This document shows, one piece after another, positions 11,834 to 21,574 of a stretch of 64,000 nt of DNA. How positions within the stretch are numbered: the stretch's first letter is position 1; each line of letters starts with the position of its first letter. Origin of the DNA: Guadua angustifolia. Its lineage: Eukaryota; Streptophyta; Magnoliopsida; Poales; Poaceae. Made by a program: the position numbers and the translations under genes. Below the pieces are notes generated by a model. It was not told where the DNA came from and did no database searches. It worked only from the letters and a program-made list of their open reading frames with translations. The stretch is from positions 1-64,000 of the forward strand of contig JAYEVE010000989.1 in the NCBI GenBank assembly GCA_036346375.1, read 5' to 3'.

Positions 11834-12495
11834 TGTCGACGATCGGGATCGCCAACCACAAGAAATGAGATTGGGGGTCAGTGTGATGCGAGACCCGAGC
11901 AGCGCTTCGCTCAAACAGAGGAAAAGTGAAGACGTGGCGATGGTCGAAGCAAGGCGGCAACGAGCGTGAGACCGAGATTTATACTGGTTCGAGCCCCTGT
12001 GGAGGTAACAGCTCTACTCTAGTTGCCTTGCGGTAGTTTTCTTGGCTACTTCTGAGTACAGGGATGTGTTACAGCTCAAGTTTAACAATGGTTATGTCTA
12101 AGCTCGAGCTATGTGTGTTGCGTGTTCGTTGTCCCAAAAGACTGCGCTTCCTTAGCCTTTATACCTCCCCTGCACGCAACGGACAGGAGAGATTCCCGGG
12201 GAGTGGCCTTCATGCACGTTGAGGGCTGGCAATAATCGCCCGGACTTCTTTGCACGACTGCTCTCGCCCCACGACCCGCTCCTTGGGCAACCATGGTCAA
12301 ATGCTTGATCCGAAATCAAGGGTGGACTCGGCTCCTAGACGAGGGGCCGCCCGAGCTCAAGGTCGAGCGGTCTTGTGCTCGGGTCAGTAGCGCTCTAGGT
12401 CGAAGGCTTGGCACGCACCTGTGTGGCCGGGTCGCTGAGCTCGGGGGATCCGTTGACCGTGCGCCGGCCGGTCAAAGGACGCCCAACCCTCGTCA
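11834..12495 (-). repeat. Tat-1 LTR (5' LTR in element orientation)
   Basis: It starts TGTCGACGATCGGG next to the primer-binding site and ends near ...CTCGTCA at 12495. A minus-strand TATA-like box (GTATAAAGG) lies at about 12156-12165, where a promoter for the element would be expected. The outer end is inferred from the CA dinucleotide and the change in base composition, because no second copy is available for comparison. Confidence 0.6.
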
Positions 12496-13333
12496 AGGAT
12501 AAACTCTATAATCCTCAAGGTTTGTAGAGGAGAGTGAAGCCTAGGAATCTTTTGTTGATGGCTCCTAGACGAGGATGTGCTTCACTAGGATAAGCTCTCT
12601 AAACCGCATTGTGTGCATTAAAATTTACAACATGCATTTAAAAGATAATTGAGCAAGAGGTTCTCTTATGCACTTGTAGCTTCCCAATGTGTTAACTAGG
12701 TTGAACTCTAGTATATCCATTTGATCCTTGCATAGCTTTACTTCTAGTCTTGAAATTATGCTAAATGTTGCTCTTGTTGAAATCATGAAAAAAATAGCAT
12801 ACCTTCTTTTTGTGCTAGCTAGCAAATATTGAAATATGCAATTGGAACGATTAGTATGACAAAATCTGAACTTGAGTAGCTTGGTGTCATACTATATCTA
12901 AATGGTCACTTGTATAATCTTCAAAGCTCATTTATGATGTATTTCATGCATACATACTTTCCTTTGATCCCTATATTGCCAATAGGGGAGAAAATGTGAA
13001 AGGTATCATTAGAAATTAGAGAAGAAAATGTTCTTTTATGATCATGGTGAAAAAATTTTCTTTTCTTTGGATCATGAGCAAAATTGTCAAATTGAGCTTT
13101 TATTGACTTTTCTTGATTTTTAGAGCATTTGTGGAAAACTTATTCTTTTCTTTGATAAGCTCTAAATTTCTTCTTATGTACTTGGTCATGAACTTGCTTT
13201 CTTTTTCATTTTGACCAAATACGATTTTGCAATCAAATGTATGATATTGCAATCAAATTGCTTTCTTCCTTATATTTTCAAACTCAAATTGTGCCTTTCG
13301 TGGTTTTGTCAATATACTCATCAAGGTGGAGAT
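12496..13333 (+). other. AT-rich 3' non-coding part of a SIRE-like copia element
   Basis: No coding capacity was seen. The region ends in AAGGTGGAGAT (13323-13333), which resembles the polypurine tract that precedes the 3' LTR of SIRE/Maximus copia elements, and 12980-13000 has a similar purine-rich AATAGGGGAGAAAATG. Both features are typical of the long post-pol region of these elements. This is inferred from style, not alignment. Confidence 0.4.
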
Positions 13334-14200
13334 TGAAGGACCATATGGAGGTCTATCCATGTTTGTGATGAGTGTTTGAAAGTGTTTGAGCTTGTGGAGC
13401 TCAAGTTTGAGTTTGATTTGAATTAGATTTGAAAACTGAGTTTTTGGGATGATTATTGCATATCATTTTGGACATTGCTATGTGACGTGTTTCCTTACTT
13501 TTGATGGTTGTAGGATGACGTTGCTAGGTTATGTTGAGGGTGAGGATGACTGATACTAGGCGAGGTACACCGAGGTCTAGACTATCGGGGATCATCGGAG
13601 GTTGATCGGATACGGAGTCACTGCAAGTTTAGAAGACAAGAAAACAGCTGAGATACTAACTTAGAGTTGCGTAGATCAAGGAGAGCTGTTGGATCGTAGT
13701 TTAGAGGATAGAGTTGTGGTCAAGTTAGCTAGCTTTTAAATGCATGCAAAATATGTTATGTTATTGGGTTGCTGGTTAGCCCATGAATGAGTGAGCTAGT
13801 GAATCTCAACCCTTGATGAGGTTTCTTGAGGGCTAAGAAGGTCATCTAAGGGTGGAGATTGCTTCGAAGTTGCTATAAATAGAGGGAGAGAGGGATCCTT
13901 TGATTTTTGCTGACCTTGTTGTTAGGCTTTTTAAACCTTCTATCCAAGAAATAAAATTTTATTTCATTACTATTCTGAATTTAATTTCAACATTTACATT
14001 ATGTCTTAAATTATATACTTACATTTCACAATTTAAATTGAAGAAATTTAATTTCCACAATTTAAATTCTTGCAATTTACATTCTCGCAATTTACATTCT
14101 GCACATTTGGATTTGCCTCCCCTCCCTCAAAATGCTTGTGGATTTTTTGCCGAGAATGAATGATTGTCAGATGAATCTTCTTCAGATCATATCCCAATCA
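13334..14200 (+). repeat. Probable SIRE-like copia LTR
   Basis: It begins TGAAGGACC directly after a polypurine-like tract. It carries a TATA box (CTATAAATAG, about 13872) with a poly(A) signal AATAAAA about 70 bases downstream, followed by a T-rich run of repeated CAATTTA-type words, the usual R/U5 arrangement. The right boundary is uncertain, and no partner LTR was identified left of 2000. Confidence 0.45.
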
Positions 14201-15230
14201 TGTAGGCGCATCTTTTCTTGAACTCTGCAAGAAACCGATCTTTTTTGCTTGAAATGAAGACTTTCTTATAAATCGTGTTTGTGGCTTTTTCTTCTTATAT
14301 TCTTACTTGCTGTGACAAGTGAGAGGATATCTAAGATCATCTTAATTATCAAAACCCTACGAGCAAGTCCAAGACTAAAATTTTGGTTTTTGCTTCCCTT
14401 TGGTGCAGTTCTCATTCGATTTGAAAAAGGTCACATCAATATTTACGATTGAAGGTTGAAATAGGTTCCTAACATTCATAAGGAGGTGCATACCGAGTTT
14501 GACAGCAAGTTTTGTCTTGGTTGGTTCTTTGAGTTTTGGTAGGTTCTTCTTGTCCATTAGGTGGGGGAAAATTTTATTTGAGATCATTCATGCCCCTCTG
14601 ATCCCCATTCCGGTCCTTCAAAGTTACTGTTAACATGCGATTGAACTCGGTTAGTAGATCATGTAAAGTGCGGATGTATTTTGATGCTTCGGAACTGTTC
14701 TAGGTGTTGTTTTAGTTTTTGGTTGTTTCATTTGCGGTTAAGCTGACGTTTTTTAATTTCAGCTCAATGCAGTCAAGATCCCATTTCAACGAACGTATGC
14801 CGCTCAGGTGCTTTGCTTGTTTGTCTGAGCATTGATTTCTTCTGAATTTATGTTATGCTGTATCTATGCTATTTGATTACAAGCTTGTCACAGCAATTTG
14901 AAATCATCGTCAAGTAGAAAGCCCCTTGTGTTATTTTCCCTCCTTTTAAAAAATGTTAGCCCTTTTATCAATGATTAACTAGAGTGTAACCTTTAGCAAA
15001 TGATATAAATGTAACATTTGCCTAAATCAACAGAGGATCCCGTTCTACCGAGCCTTCCCACTTATCGTTCTAAAACAACTCAGTTACATTAGGACGATCG
15101 CCCACTAGTTGCTCCCCTGGTGTTGGTCTGTTGGAGTACTTGATTTTCGGTGAGTGAGTGAACTATATCAATATATTATATCGTTAGATGTCTTCACCCC
15201 CACTTTCCTCCAAATCTGTCTATGTTTTGC
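14201..15230. other. Non-coding AT-rich DNA upstream of the DUF4220 locus
   Basis: I see no gene, RNA gene or mobile-element end in this interval. It may be the original upstream flank of the DUF4220 gene. Confidence 0.3.
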
Positions 15231-15323
15231 CAGTTGGCGCTGTTCCTCCTCCTTGGTGGCCCGGACAACATCACCGCCTAATCTGTAGAGGACAACCGCC
15301 TAGTTAATCTGCTAATGACCAAA
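15231..15323 (+). pseudogene. DUF4220 paralogue relic
   Basis: Translation reads LALFLLLGGPDNITA, stop, SVEDNRLVNLL. This matches the segment PLFLLHLGGQDTITAYSLEDN of the DUF4220 gene at about 18500-18570. The stop replaces the Tyr codon (TAC to TAA). Similarity fades at both ends within about 100 bases. It indicates that a second DUF4220 copy once lay here, consistent with this family's habit of tandem arrays in grasses. Confidence 0.7.
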
Positions 15324-16091
15324 GTGATATCTAAAGATGACCTAGGTAGTCACTGCCACTTAAAATATTTCTTTTGCAAAGCCAGCTACGTCTTTCTTTA
15401 TGTTCATTACTTATCATATTGTTCCCCCTTGAGGGCCAGCTGGATGGCAGCCATTTTGAGGCGAACATGCCATATACAATCACTCGCTTAAAGTCGAGAT
15501 AATACTACTATTATTTTCTGAAGTGCCATTCCATTAGGAAGAGATCGAGATCAAAATACCATTACAACCTAAATGACCTGATGGACAAGTGAACTAACAA
15601 GTCCACACTGTGCGCACTAGAGCTTACTTAATCAGCTGATGCAGCGGCTTGCAGTAGCTAGACTGATACACCAGCTATCTCCGCTGTTTCAGCTCCTGCT
15701 GCAAGCCTCCATTGTTGGAGTAAGCCAATCGGCAGCAGCCCCCTCTGTTATTGGGCTCTTTCCATAAACACCAGAGTGTGAGTATCACCACTATGTCCAT
15801 TATCTTTCTTCCTCCCTGCTCCCTCCCCAGGCTTCATACCGCCATTCTTGTAGTGTCCTATCCGGGTGCGTGGGGGCAAATTGTTGAGCGTTTTCTAGCA
15901 GTACAATTATTTGTGTATACATCTATGGATTGTTCATTTTGACTAATTATGTAAGTAGAGGCCTCCTTAGTATAATTCAAAAAATGTATTTTTGTTGAAA
16001 TATACGGTGGATTTGAAATAATATATCTTTCGTTGAGACACACTGCGATCCTTTCGATCCATCTGCAATTGGATTCAAGATCCCGACCATG
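15324..16091. other. Non-coding DNA between paralogue relic and LINE-associated duplication
   Basis: No long frame was recognised. Its right part probably holds the 5' UTR intron of the DUF4220 gene, because the duplicated segment that follows begins in intron-like sequence and contains an acceptor (GTATGCATTTCAG) just before the start codon. Confidence 0.35.
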
Positions 16092-16289
16092 ACAATCTGG
16101 CTTTAGAGAACCATGTAAAGTTACTGATCGGGAGCTATTATCTAACATGTTAATGTATGCATTTCAGCGGAGCAATAATGGCAATGGCCGGAGGAACGGT
16201 TGTGCACATGTGGAAAGAATGGGGGATCCAAATATTGGTCCTTGTCAGCTTCATGCTGCAAGTTTTCCTCCTCATGTTTGCCGGGATCC
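16092..16289 (+). repeat. 198-bp direct duplication, left copy (LINE target-site duplication, includes DUF4220 start)
   Basis: This is nearly identical to 18164-18361; I count one difference (CTAACATG versus CTCACATG). The segment holds the end of an intron (TTTCAG), the DUF4220 start codon and codons for about 37 residues, through MLQVFLLMFAG. The left copy then runs into LINE sequence, giving a short dead-end frame. Flanking of the LINE by the two copies makes this the target-site duplication, although it is far longer than the usual 5-20 bases. Confidence 0.85.
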
Positions 16290-18163
16290 CTCTTCGGTTT
16301 CCCTGGGCCATCCAAATATTCTTGGCTCGGCTTCCTCTTCGGTTTTACTCAACGGGATCCCTGGGCCATCCTTCTATTGCAAGAGAGGGGTCAGACAGGG
16401 AGATCTAATTTCTCCTTTGCTGTTTGCTATTGCCGCTGATTTGCTTCAGTACATCCTGAATAGTGCCAAGCAGGTAGGGACCCTTTCCATACCGATCGTC
16501 GTTGGCACTCAGGCGGATTTCCTAGTTATCCAGTATGCCGATGATACCATCATTTTTGCAAAGGCTTGTCAGAGAGAGCTTTTCGCGCTCAAATGTCTTC
16601 TTCAAACATTCTCGGCTGTCAGAGGGCTAAGAATCAATTACTCTAAGTTGGGTATGCTCCCCATCAATCTGTCGACTCTGAAATTGAGCCCTAGCCGGCC
16701 TCTTTGGTTGTAAAGTTCAGAAATTCCTTTTACCTACTTAGGGCTCCCTATGGGTACCACTAGACCCCAAATCAAAGATTTCAATCCATGGTTAACAGGA
16801 TTCAGAGAAGGGTGTCTTCGCTCTTCCCGCTCTCTTCTACGGGCAGGCTGCGCTTGGTCAACTCCGTTGTCTCCTCTATGTCTACCTTTGCTATGTGCTC
16901 TCTCGGGCTTCTGTTGCGTTATTAACAGCATTGATAGAGCCAGGAGGATATGCTTATGGGGGAAGAATGACATCAACGGGAGAAGCAAATCTCTGGTGAA
17001 ATGGGAGAAGATCTACAAGCCTAAGCTCAGAGGTGGTCTGGGGGTTATCAATCTGAAAACTCATAATACTGCTCTCCTGCTTAAATTCTTGCATAAGTTT
17101 TTCAATAAAAAAGACATTCCCTAGGTGCATTTGGTGTGGCTCTCCTACTATCATTCAGTCCTGCTGTAGGCCTCGGTAAAGAAAGGATCATTCTGGTGGA
17201 AAGATGTGCTCTCCCTTCTGGATCAATTCAGAGGGATCGCCCGTTGTCGCGTCGGTCAAGGGGTTATTTCCCTTTTCTGGGATGATGTGTGGAATAACAT
17301 GCATCTGAGATCTAATTTCTCTCATCTCTACTCCTTCGTCAAGAACGGCTATACCAATGTGGCTTCCTTTATATCTAATCCGACGATCTCAGAGAACTTT
17401 CACTTACCTCTCTCCGAACAGGCCTTTCAGGAACTTCAACAACTTCACCATTTGATTTAGTCCGTTAGTATAATTAATGATAATCTGGATGAATGGATCT
17501 ATATTTGGAATTCTTAGGATTTCAAACCCAGTAGGTTCTACAAAATGGTCTTCAGCCATGTCTCCGTTCCAAGGCCGATTATCTGGATCTGGAAGGCCAA
17601 ATGTGCAACCAAGTTGAAAGTCTTTGCTTGGTTGCTTTGCTGGGATCGCCTCAATACCAGGCATCTTCTCAGGAGGAAGAACTGTCTAATTCCCGGGTCT
17701 AATTACAACTACGTTCTCTGCAACTTGGCCATGGAAGAGACTAGAGACCATCTTTTCTTTGATTGTCAATTTAGCAAAAGATGCTGGAATGCCCTGCACA
17801 TATCCTGGGACCTTGACATGGACATCTTCCAGAGACTTATGGTTGCATCTGCTAACGATCAAGTGCCCTTTTTCATGGATGCCTTCATGATTGTCTCTTG
17901 GGGCATTTGGAAGCTTCGTAACGACAAAATTTTTAGATCCTTGCCAGTTTGTTTCCTGGCTTGGAAGGATTGGTGTCTTTCTGAATTTCGTTTTCAATCT
18001 TTTAGACTGCCTGTTATTCTCCGAGAGGATTTCCTAGCTTGGGGTTCTAGGCTGCTTTAGCTTCTCTTTGGCCGGCTTCTCACCGGCTTTGTTCTCTGGT
18101 TTTTTTGGTTTTGGTTAATAAATCTGCCAATGGGGGCTTCCCCTGTTGTTTCTTCTCAAAAAA
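16290..18163 (+). mobile_element. 5'-truncated LINE (L1-type non-LTR retrotransposon)
   Basis: The insert lies precisely between the two 198-bp copies. It is truncated inside the RT and ends in an A-rich tail (CTCAAAAAAA, about 18156-18164), as expected of target-primed reverse transcription. About 1.87 kb remains of an element normally 5-7 kb long. Its 5' junction (16290-16371) is a patchwork: CTCTTCGGTTT and CCCTGGGCCATCC each occur twice, and an ATCCAAATATT word matches the target at 16226-16236. Confidence 0.9.
16342..18060 (+). pseudogene. LINE reverse transcriptase C-terminal part and zf-RVT domain
   Basis: The first frame contains GVRQGDLISPLLFAIAADLL and the catalytic QYADDTIIFA (about 16530-16560), diagnostic of non-LTR RT. 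Later frames hold LWGKNDINGRSK, VKWEKIYKPKLRGGLGVINL and, from 17545, a zf-RVT-like domain (KAKCATKLKVFAWLLCWDRL, then LCNLAMEETRDHLFFDC). At least three stops or frameshifts (about 16713, 17122 and 17458) break the protein. In an intact LINE this enzyme nicks the target and copies the RNA in place. The endonuclease and ORF1 are missing through truncation. Confidence 0.88.
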
Positions 18164-18361
18164 ACAATCTGGCTTTAGAGAACCATGTAAAGTTACTGAT
18201 CGGGAGCTATTATCTCACATGTTAATGTATGCATTTCAGCGGAGCAATAATGGCAATGGCCGGAGGAACGGTTGTGCACATGTGGAAAGAATGGGGGATC
18301 CAAATATTGGTCCTTGTCAGCTTCATGCTGCAAGTTTTCCTCCTCATGTTTGCCGGGATCC
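18164..18361 (+). repeat. 198-bp direct duplication, right copy
   Basis: Right-hand copy of the LINE-associated duplication. Because it contains the splice acceptor and start codon and is contiguous with the rest of the coding sequence, it preserves an intact 5' end for the DUF4220 gene despite the LINE insertion. Confidence 0.85.
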
Positions 18362-18698
18362 GTCGGCGAAGCCCGTCAGCCGCACTGAAGATTCTCCTCT
18401 GGCTGGCTTACCTGCTGGCTGACAACGTCGCAGTGTACGCCCTTGGCCACATGTCCCTCAACATCAGGCCGCAGGAGGACCGGCTCGCCGCATTCTGGGC
18501 GCCGTTGTTTCTACTGCACCTCGGTGGCCAGGACACCATCACCGCCTACTCTCTAGAGGACAACCAGCTCTGGAAGCGCCACCTGCTGACTCTCTTTGTG
18601 CAGGTAACAGGAGCCGCTTACGTCCTCTACCTCTATGTCGTCAGTGCCCGGACCTTGGTCCCAGCTACCATACTGATGCTCGTGGTGGGCACTGTCTA

Positions 18699-19190
18699 TT
18701 GAGTTGCATGCACCAGCCAGTTCACCCAAAAGCTTAAGCTGATGAGGAAAGGTGGGCAATTCATTTATACTTCAACACTCTCTCTCACGTGGAGGCGCCT
18801 TAGGCAGCACTCAACACGGAAATAGGAGCGACGCTAAATTGCGTCTACCGGGACTCGAACTCGAGACCTCTTAGCTCTGATACCATATTTCCACGTGTTT
18901 GAGTGCTGCCTACGCTTCCCAGGGGAGTGTGGAAGATAGTTAATGCCCACCTTTCCTCATCACTTAAGCTTGGGAAAGATAAGCAAGCGGCTTTATATTT
19001 CCAACACTCCCTCACGTGGAGGCGCCTTGCAGCACTCAACACGTGGAAATAGGAGCGGGCGCTAAATTGCGTCTACCAGACTCGAACTCGAGACCTCGGC
19101 TCTGATACCATATTGAGTTGCATGCACCAGCTAGTTCACCCAAAAGCTTAGGCTGATGAGGAAAGGTGGGCAATTCACTTATACTTCAAT
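18699..19190 (-). mobile_element. tRNA-derived SINE cluster (nested or inverted copies) inside the DUF4220 exon
   Basis: On the minus strand, the segments ending near 18890 and 19112 begin ATGGTATCAGAGC, have a Pol III B-box-like GAGTTCGAGTC, and continue through the same roughly 190-base body. A partial copy in the opposite orientation (about 18888-18960) lies between them. A block of about 75 bases starting GAGTTGCATGCACCAGC occurs at both ends (18700-18774 and 19114-19188). This points to a SINE that received a second insertion of the same family, or to a rearranged dimer. It introduces the TGA at 18700 that truncates the host frame. Confidence 0.65.
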
Positions 19191-20294
19191 ACTATCAAGT
19201 TTGGGGTAGGGGAATATAGCACCTCTCTCGACATACCGGTAGGGGAATATAGCAGGCTGGACAGGAGAGGGAACCTGGATGCAGAGGAAGAGGTTCTGCT
19301 GGGAGCTCATTACTTGTTCAGTTTTTGCAGGAGTGAGTTTGTCGATCGTAAGCCGACGCTCGCGGCATACAAAGCGGCTGCAGCTATTAAGCAAGGCAGG
19401 CGCTTCAGTGGTGGCATGTACATGTATGAGCTGTCTGAGGTGGAACTCTCTCTCATGTACGACTTCTTATACACCAAGGCTCCAGTGATCCACACTTGGT
19501 ATGGCTGCTGCATCCGTGTCGTTTCGCCACTCGCAACGGTGGCCGCGTTTTTGCTGTTTCTGCTGGGTGGTAAAAATGCTTACAGCGGAGTCGATGTCGC
19601 CATCACTTATGTTCTGTTGGTAGGCGCCATCATCCTGGAGACCACATCGCTGTTGAGGGCACTCGGGTCAACATGGACATGCGCAGCCTTGCATGCTCGG
19701 AAATGGGACCGGCTTCATGCTTTTGTTATGCTCCTTCGCCGGCTTGTCAGGGCAGGAAGCAACAGAAGGTGGTTGCACTCTATTGGGAAACATAATTTCT
19801 TGGACTTCTGCACCCGTGACAAGACCAAGCTGAGAGACAGAATAGCCAAGGCAATAGGACTCGGGGATTGGTGGAACAAATTGCATTACTCAAGCACCAC
19901 TGTGATTCCAATGGAGGTCAAGGAGCTGGTCTTGATGCAGATCATGAAAGTGATGCGCGAGTGGAGCAAATGGAACATTAGGTATACACGGGGCAAAGCT
20001 ATTCTTACCGATTGCGGAATCTTCGAAGACATCGGCTGGAGTGTTGACGGCAGAGACTTGGACGAGTGCGTCCTTGTCTGGCATATTGCTACTGACATTT
20101 ACCTTTACTGCCGCAAAGACCAAGGAAGGGTCAACAATGGAGGGGCAGGGCCTCCCTTTGTAAAGGCAATTAAGCTACTGTCCGACTACATGGGGTACCT
20201 CCTCTTGGTACGCCCATACTTAGTGCCCGGCGGTGTTCGCCGCAGCCTTTACCCTGACAATTGCCCTGCTTTGGAGGAAATGTGGCGTAAGCTC

Positions 20295-20762
20295 TCCACT
20301 GGAGAGGTAGAGGTGGTAGACGGGAGTGGCCACTCTACAGAAGAGGTCGATGATAGGAGCAGGATGTCTACCGGAGAGGTGGAAGATGTGATTAGGATCT
20401 CTATAGGACCGGAGGATGATAGAAGTAGGCTCTCAATTGGAGAGGAGCAAGATGGGAGTAGGCTCTCTACTGGAGAGGAGAACGGTAGGAATAGGACATC
20501 AATTGGAGAGAAGGAAGATAGGAGCACTCAATCTACTGGACAGGTGGAGGATAGGATTAGGATCTCTACCGGAGAGGAGGAAGATGGGATTACGATCTCA
20601 GCCAGAGAGGAAGAAGTTGGGAATAGGTTCTCTACTGGAGAGGAGCAACACAGGATTAGGGTATCAATCGGAGAGGAGGAAGATACAAGCAAGCAGTCTA
20701 CTGGAGAGGTGGAAGACAATATTAGGATCTCTATTAGAGAGGGACAAGATAGGAAAAACTCT
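20295..20762 (+). repeat. Coding minisatellite: 14 units of about 33 bp (11 residues)
   Basis: Within the DUF4220/DUF594 frame the protein repeats an S[TI]GEEED-x-x-R-[ILT] pattern. The first unit is 13 residues and the next 13 are exactly 11, ending at SIREGQDRKNS. Units alternate Ser-Thr-Gly-Glu and Ser-Ile-Gly-Glu starts, suggesting a 66-bp higher-order period. The repeat is strongly charged and lies between the membrane domain and DUF594, so it probably forms an extended linker. Confidence 0.92.
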
Positions 20763-21072
20763 ATGCTCCCACAAAGCGAGAAACTTGCCAAGTTTCTGCT
20801 CCATAGGTACAGCGACAACACTTACAACACTGCTTACTACAGGGGTGCTCATCTTGCTTTTAAGCTGCTTGAAAACGAGTGGAATTTGCCCGATATGTTG
20901 GAACTCATCTTTGGGGTGTGGGTGGAGTTCGTGTGCTATACAGCGCACCACTGCACTGAAGTTTCCCATTGCAGGCAGCTCGGCAGTGGTGGTGACTTCC
21001 TGACTGTTATCCGGCTTGTCATACATCACATCGAGTTGTTTGGAATCAATCGGTAAAGGCAACTAAGTGGTT

Positions 21073-21524
21073 TGTTGAGATAATCTTGTTCTAGTTTACT
21101 TCTTGTTTTTTCAGTTTTGTGTCAGAGTATTAGTTCTGGACGTTTTGGTTCAGAGATTGGTAGTCAAAAGTATTAAGTCAGGAAGAGGAGTTTCTGGAAT
21201 GTGTCGGAAAGTCTATAGTAACAGCGGTGGAGTTCTTTGCCGTATAGAGTTTGATTAGCTTGAATTGGAGTCCGAGTAGAATTCAGTTAACCGAGTCATA
21301 TTGTAATTAGTCCAGTTTTGTTTCCTTTATAAGCATGAAGAAAATACAGAAAAGATGCAGCGAGTTGATGCATCGCAAAGATTGTGCGTTGTCTTCAGAC
21401 ACTTCCTGCCCAGCGCAATATTTTGCCTGTTGCCGTTCGTGTGTTTTGCAGGTTCTCTGTTTTGCCGTTGCAGAGTGAGTTGCAAGCAATTATTCAGAGA
21501 CTGGAGGTGCTCGGTGCTGCAACA
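21073..21524 (+). repeat. Copia 5' LTR (452 bp)
   Basis: It begins TGTTGAGATA and ends GCTGCAACA, with a TATA-like CTTTATAAG at about 21326 that would serve as the element's promoter. Confidence 0.95.
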
Positions 21525-21526
21525 AT

Positions 21527-21538
21527 TGGTATCAGAGC
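21527..21538 (+). other. Copia primer-binding site (initiator Met tRNA type)
   Basis: TGGTATCAGAGC begins two bases after the 5' LTR. This is the standard plant copia primer site complementary to the 3' end of initiator methionine tRNA. Confidence 0.92.
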
Positions 21539-21574
21539 ATCAGGAATCTTGCAGCTGGAGGTCAATCACAACAA

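Larger units (their letters stand above)
2000..12495 (-). mobile_element. Tat-1: Ty3/gypsy LTR retrotransposon (Tat lineage), one LTR recognised
   Basis: Read on the minus strand, the order is LTR (12495 to 11834), primer-binding site, gag, protease, RT, RNase H, a second RNase H, and integrase ending at 6037. A long 3' region then holds an antisense gene on the plus strand. A duplicated RNase H plus an extra antisense ORF is the hallmark layout of the grass Tat elements related to RIRE2, Retrosat and Grande. Pol has relatively few stops. The expected 3' LTR at the left end was not found, so the left boundary (about 2000) is an estimate and a deletion or rearrangement is inferred. The right boundary at 12495 is also approximate because no TSD could be matched. 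Confidence 0.8.
18250..21056 (+). pseudogene. DUF4220 / DUF594 membrane protein gene, interrupted by a SINE cluster
   Basis: Start ATG 18250 (MAMAGGTVVHMWKEW) follows a splice-acceptor-like TTTCAG. The N-terminal DUF4220 part has hydrophobic segments (VLVSFMLQVFLLMFAG; ALKILLWLAYLL; LFVQVTGAAYVLYLYVV) and the family block LGGQDTITAYSLEDNQLW. Coding stops at TGA 18700 because of the SINE insertion and resumes in frame at about 19197 (KFGVGEYS, then GAHYLFSFCRSEFVDRKP). Two more membrane segments and the conserved central region follow, then 14 copies of an 11-residue repeat, then DUF594 (LPDMLELIFGVWVEFVCYTAHHC, LGSGGDFLTVIRLVIHH) to stop 21054-21056. Family function is unknown; grass copies are often in clusters. 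Apart from the SINE cluster the frame is intact, so splicing around it cannot be excluded, but I call it broken. Confidence 0.85.

Noticed and set aside
16157..16408. Apparent chimeric gene starting with the DUF4220 N-terminus
   Set aside because: The first 40 or so residues are the left copy of the 198-bp duplication; the remainder is out-of-frame LINE sequence, so it is a by-product of the insertion.
18840..18890. Possible tRNA gene (TGGTATCAGAGC plus GTTCGAGTC)
   Set aside because: No cloverleaf with a matching acceptor stem or CCA-adjacent end was apparent; the context is a repeated SINE body.
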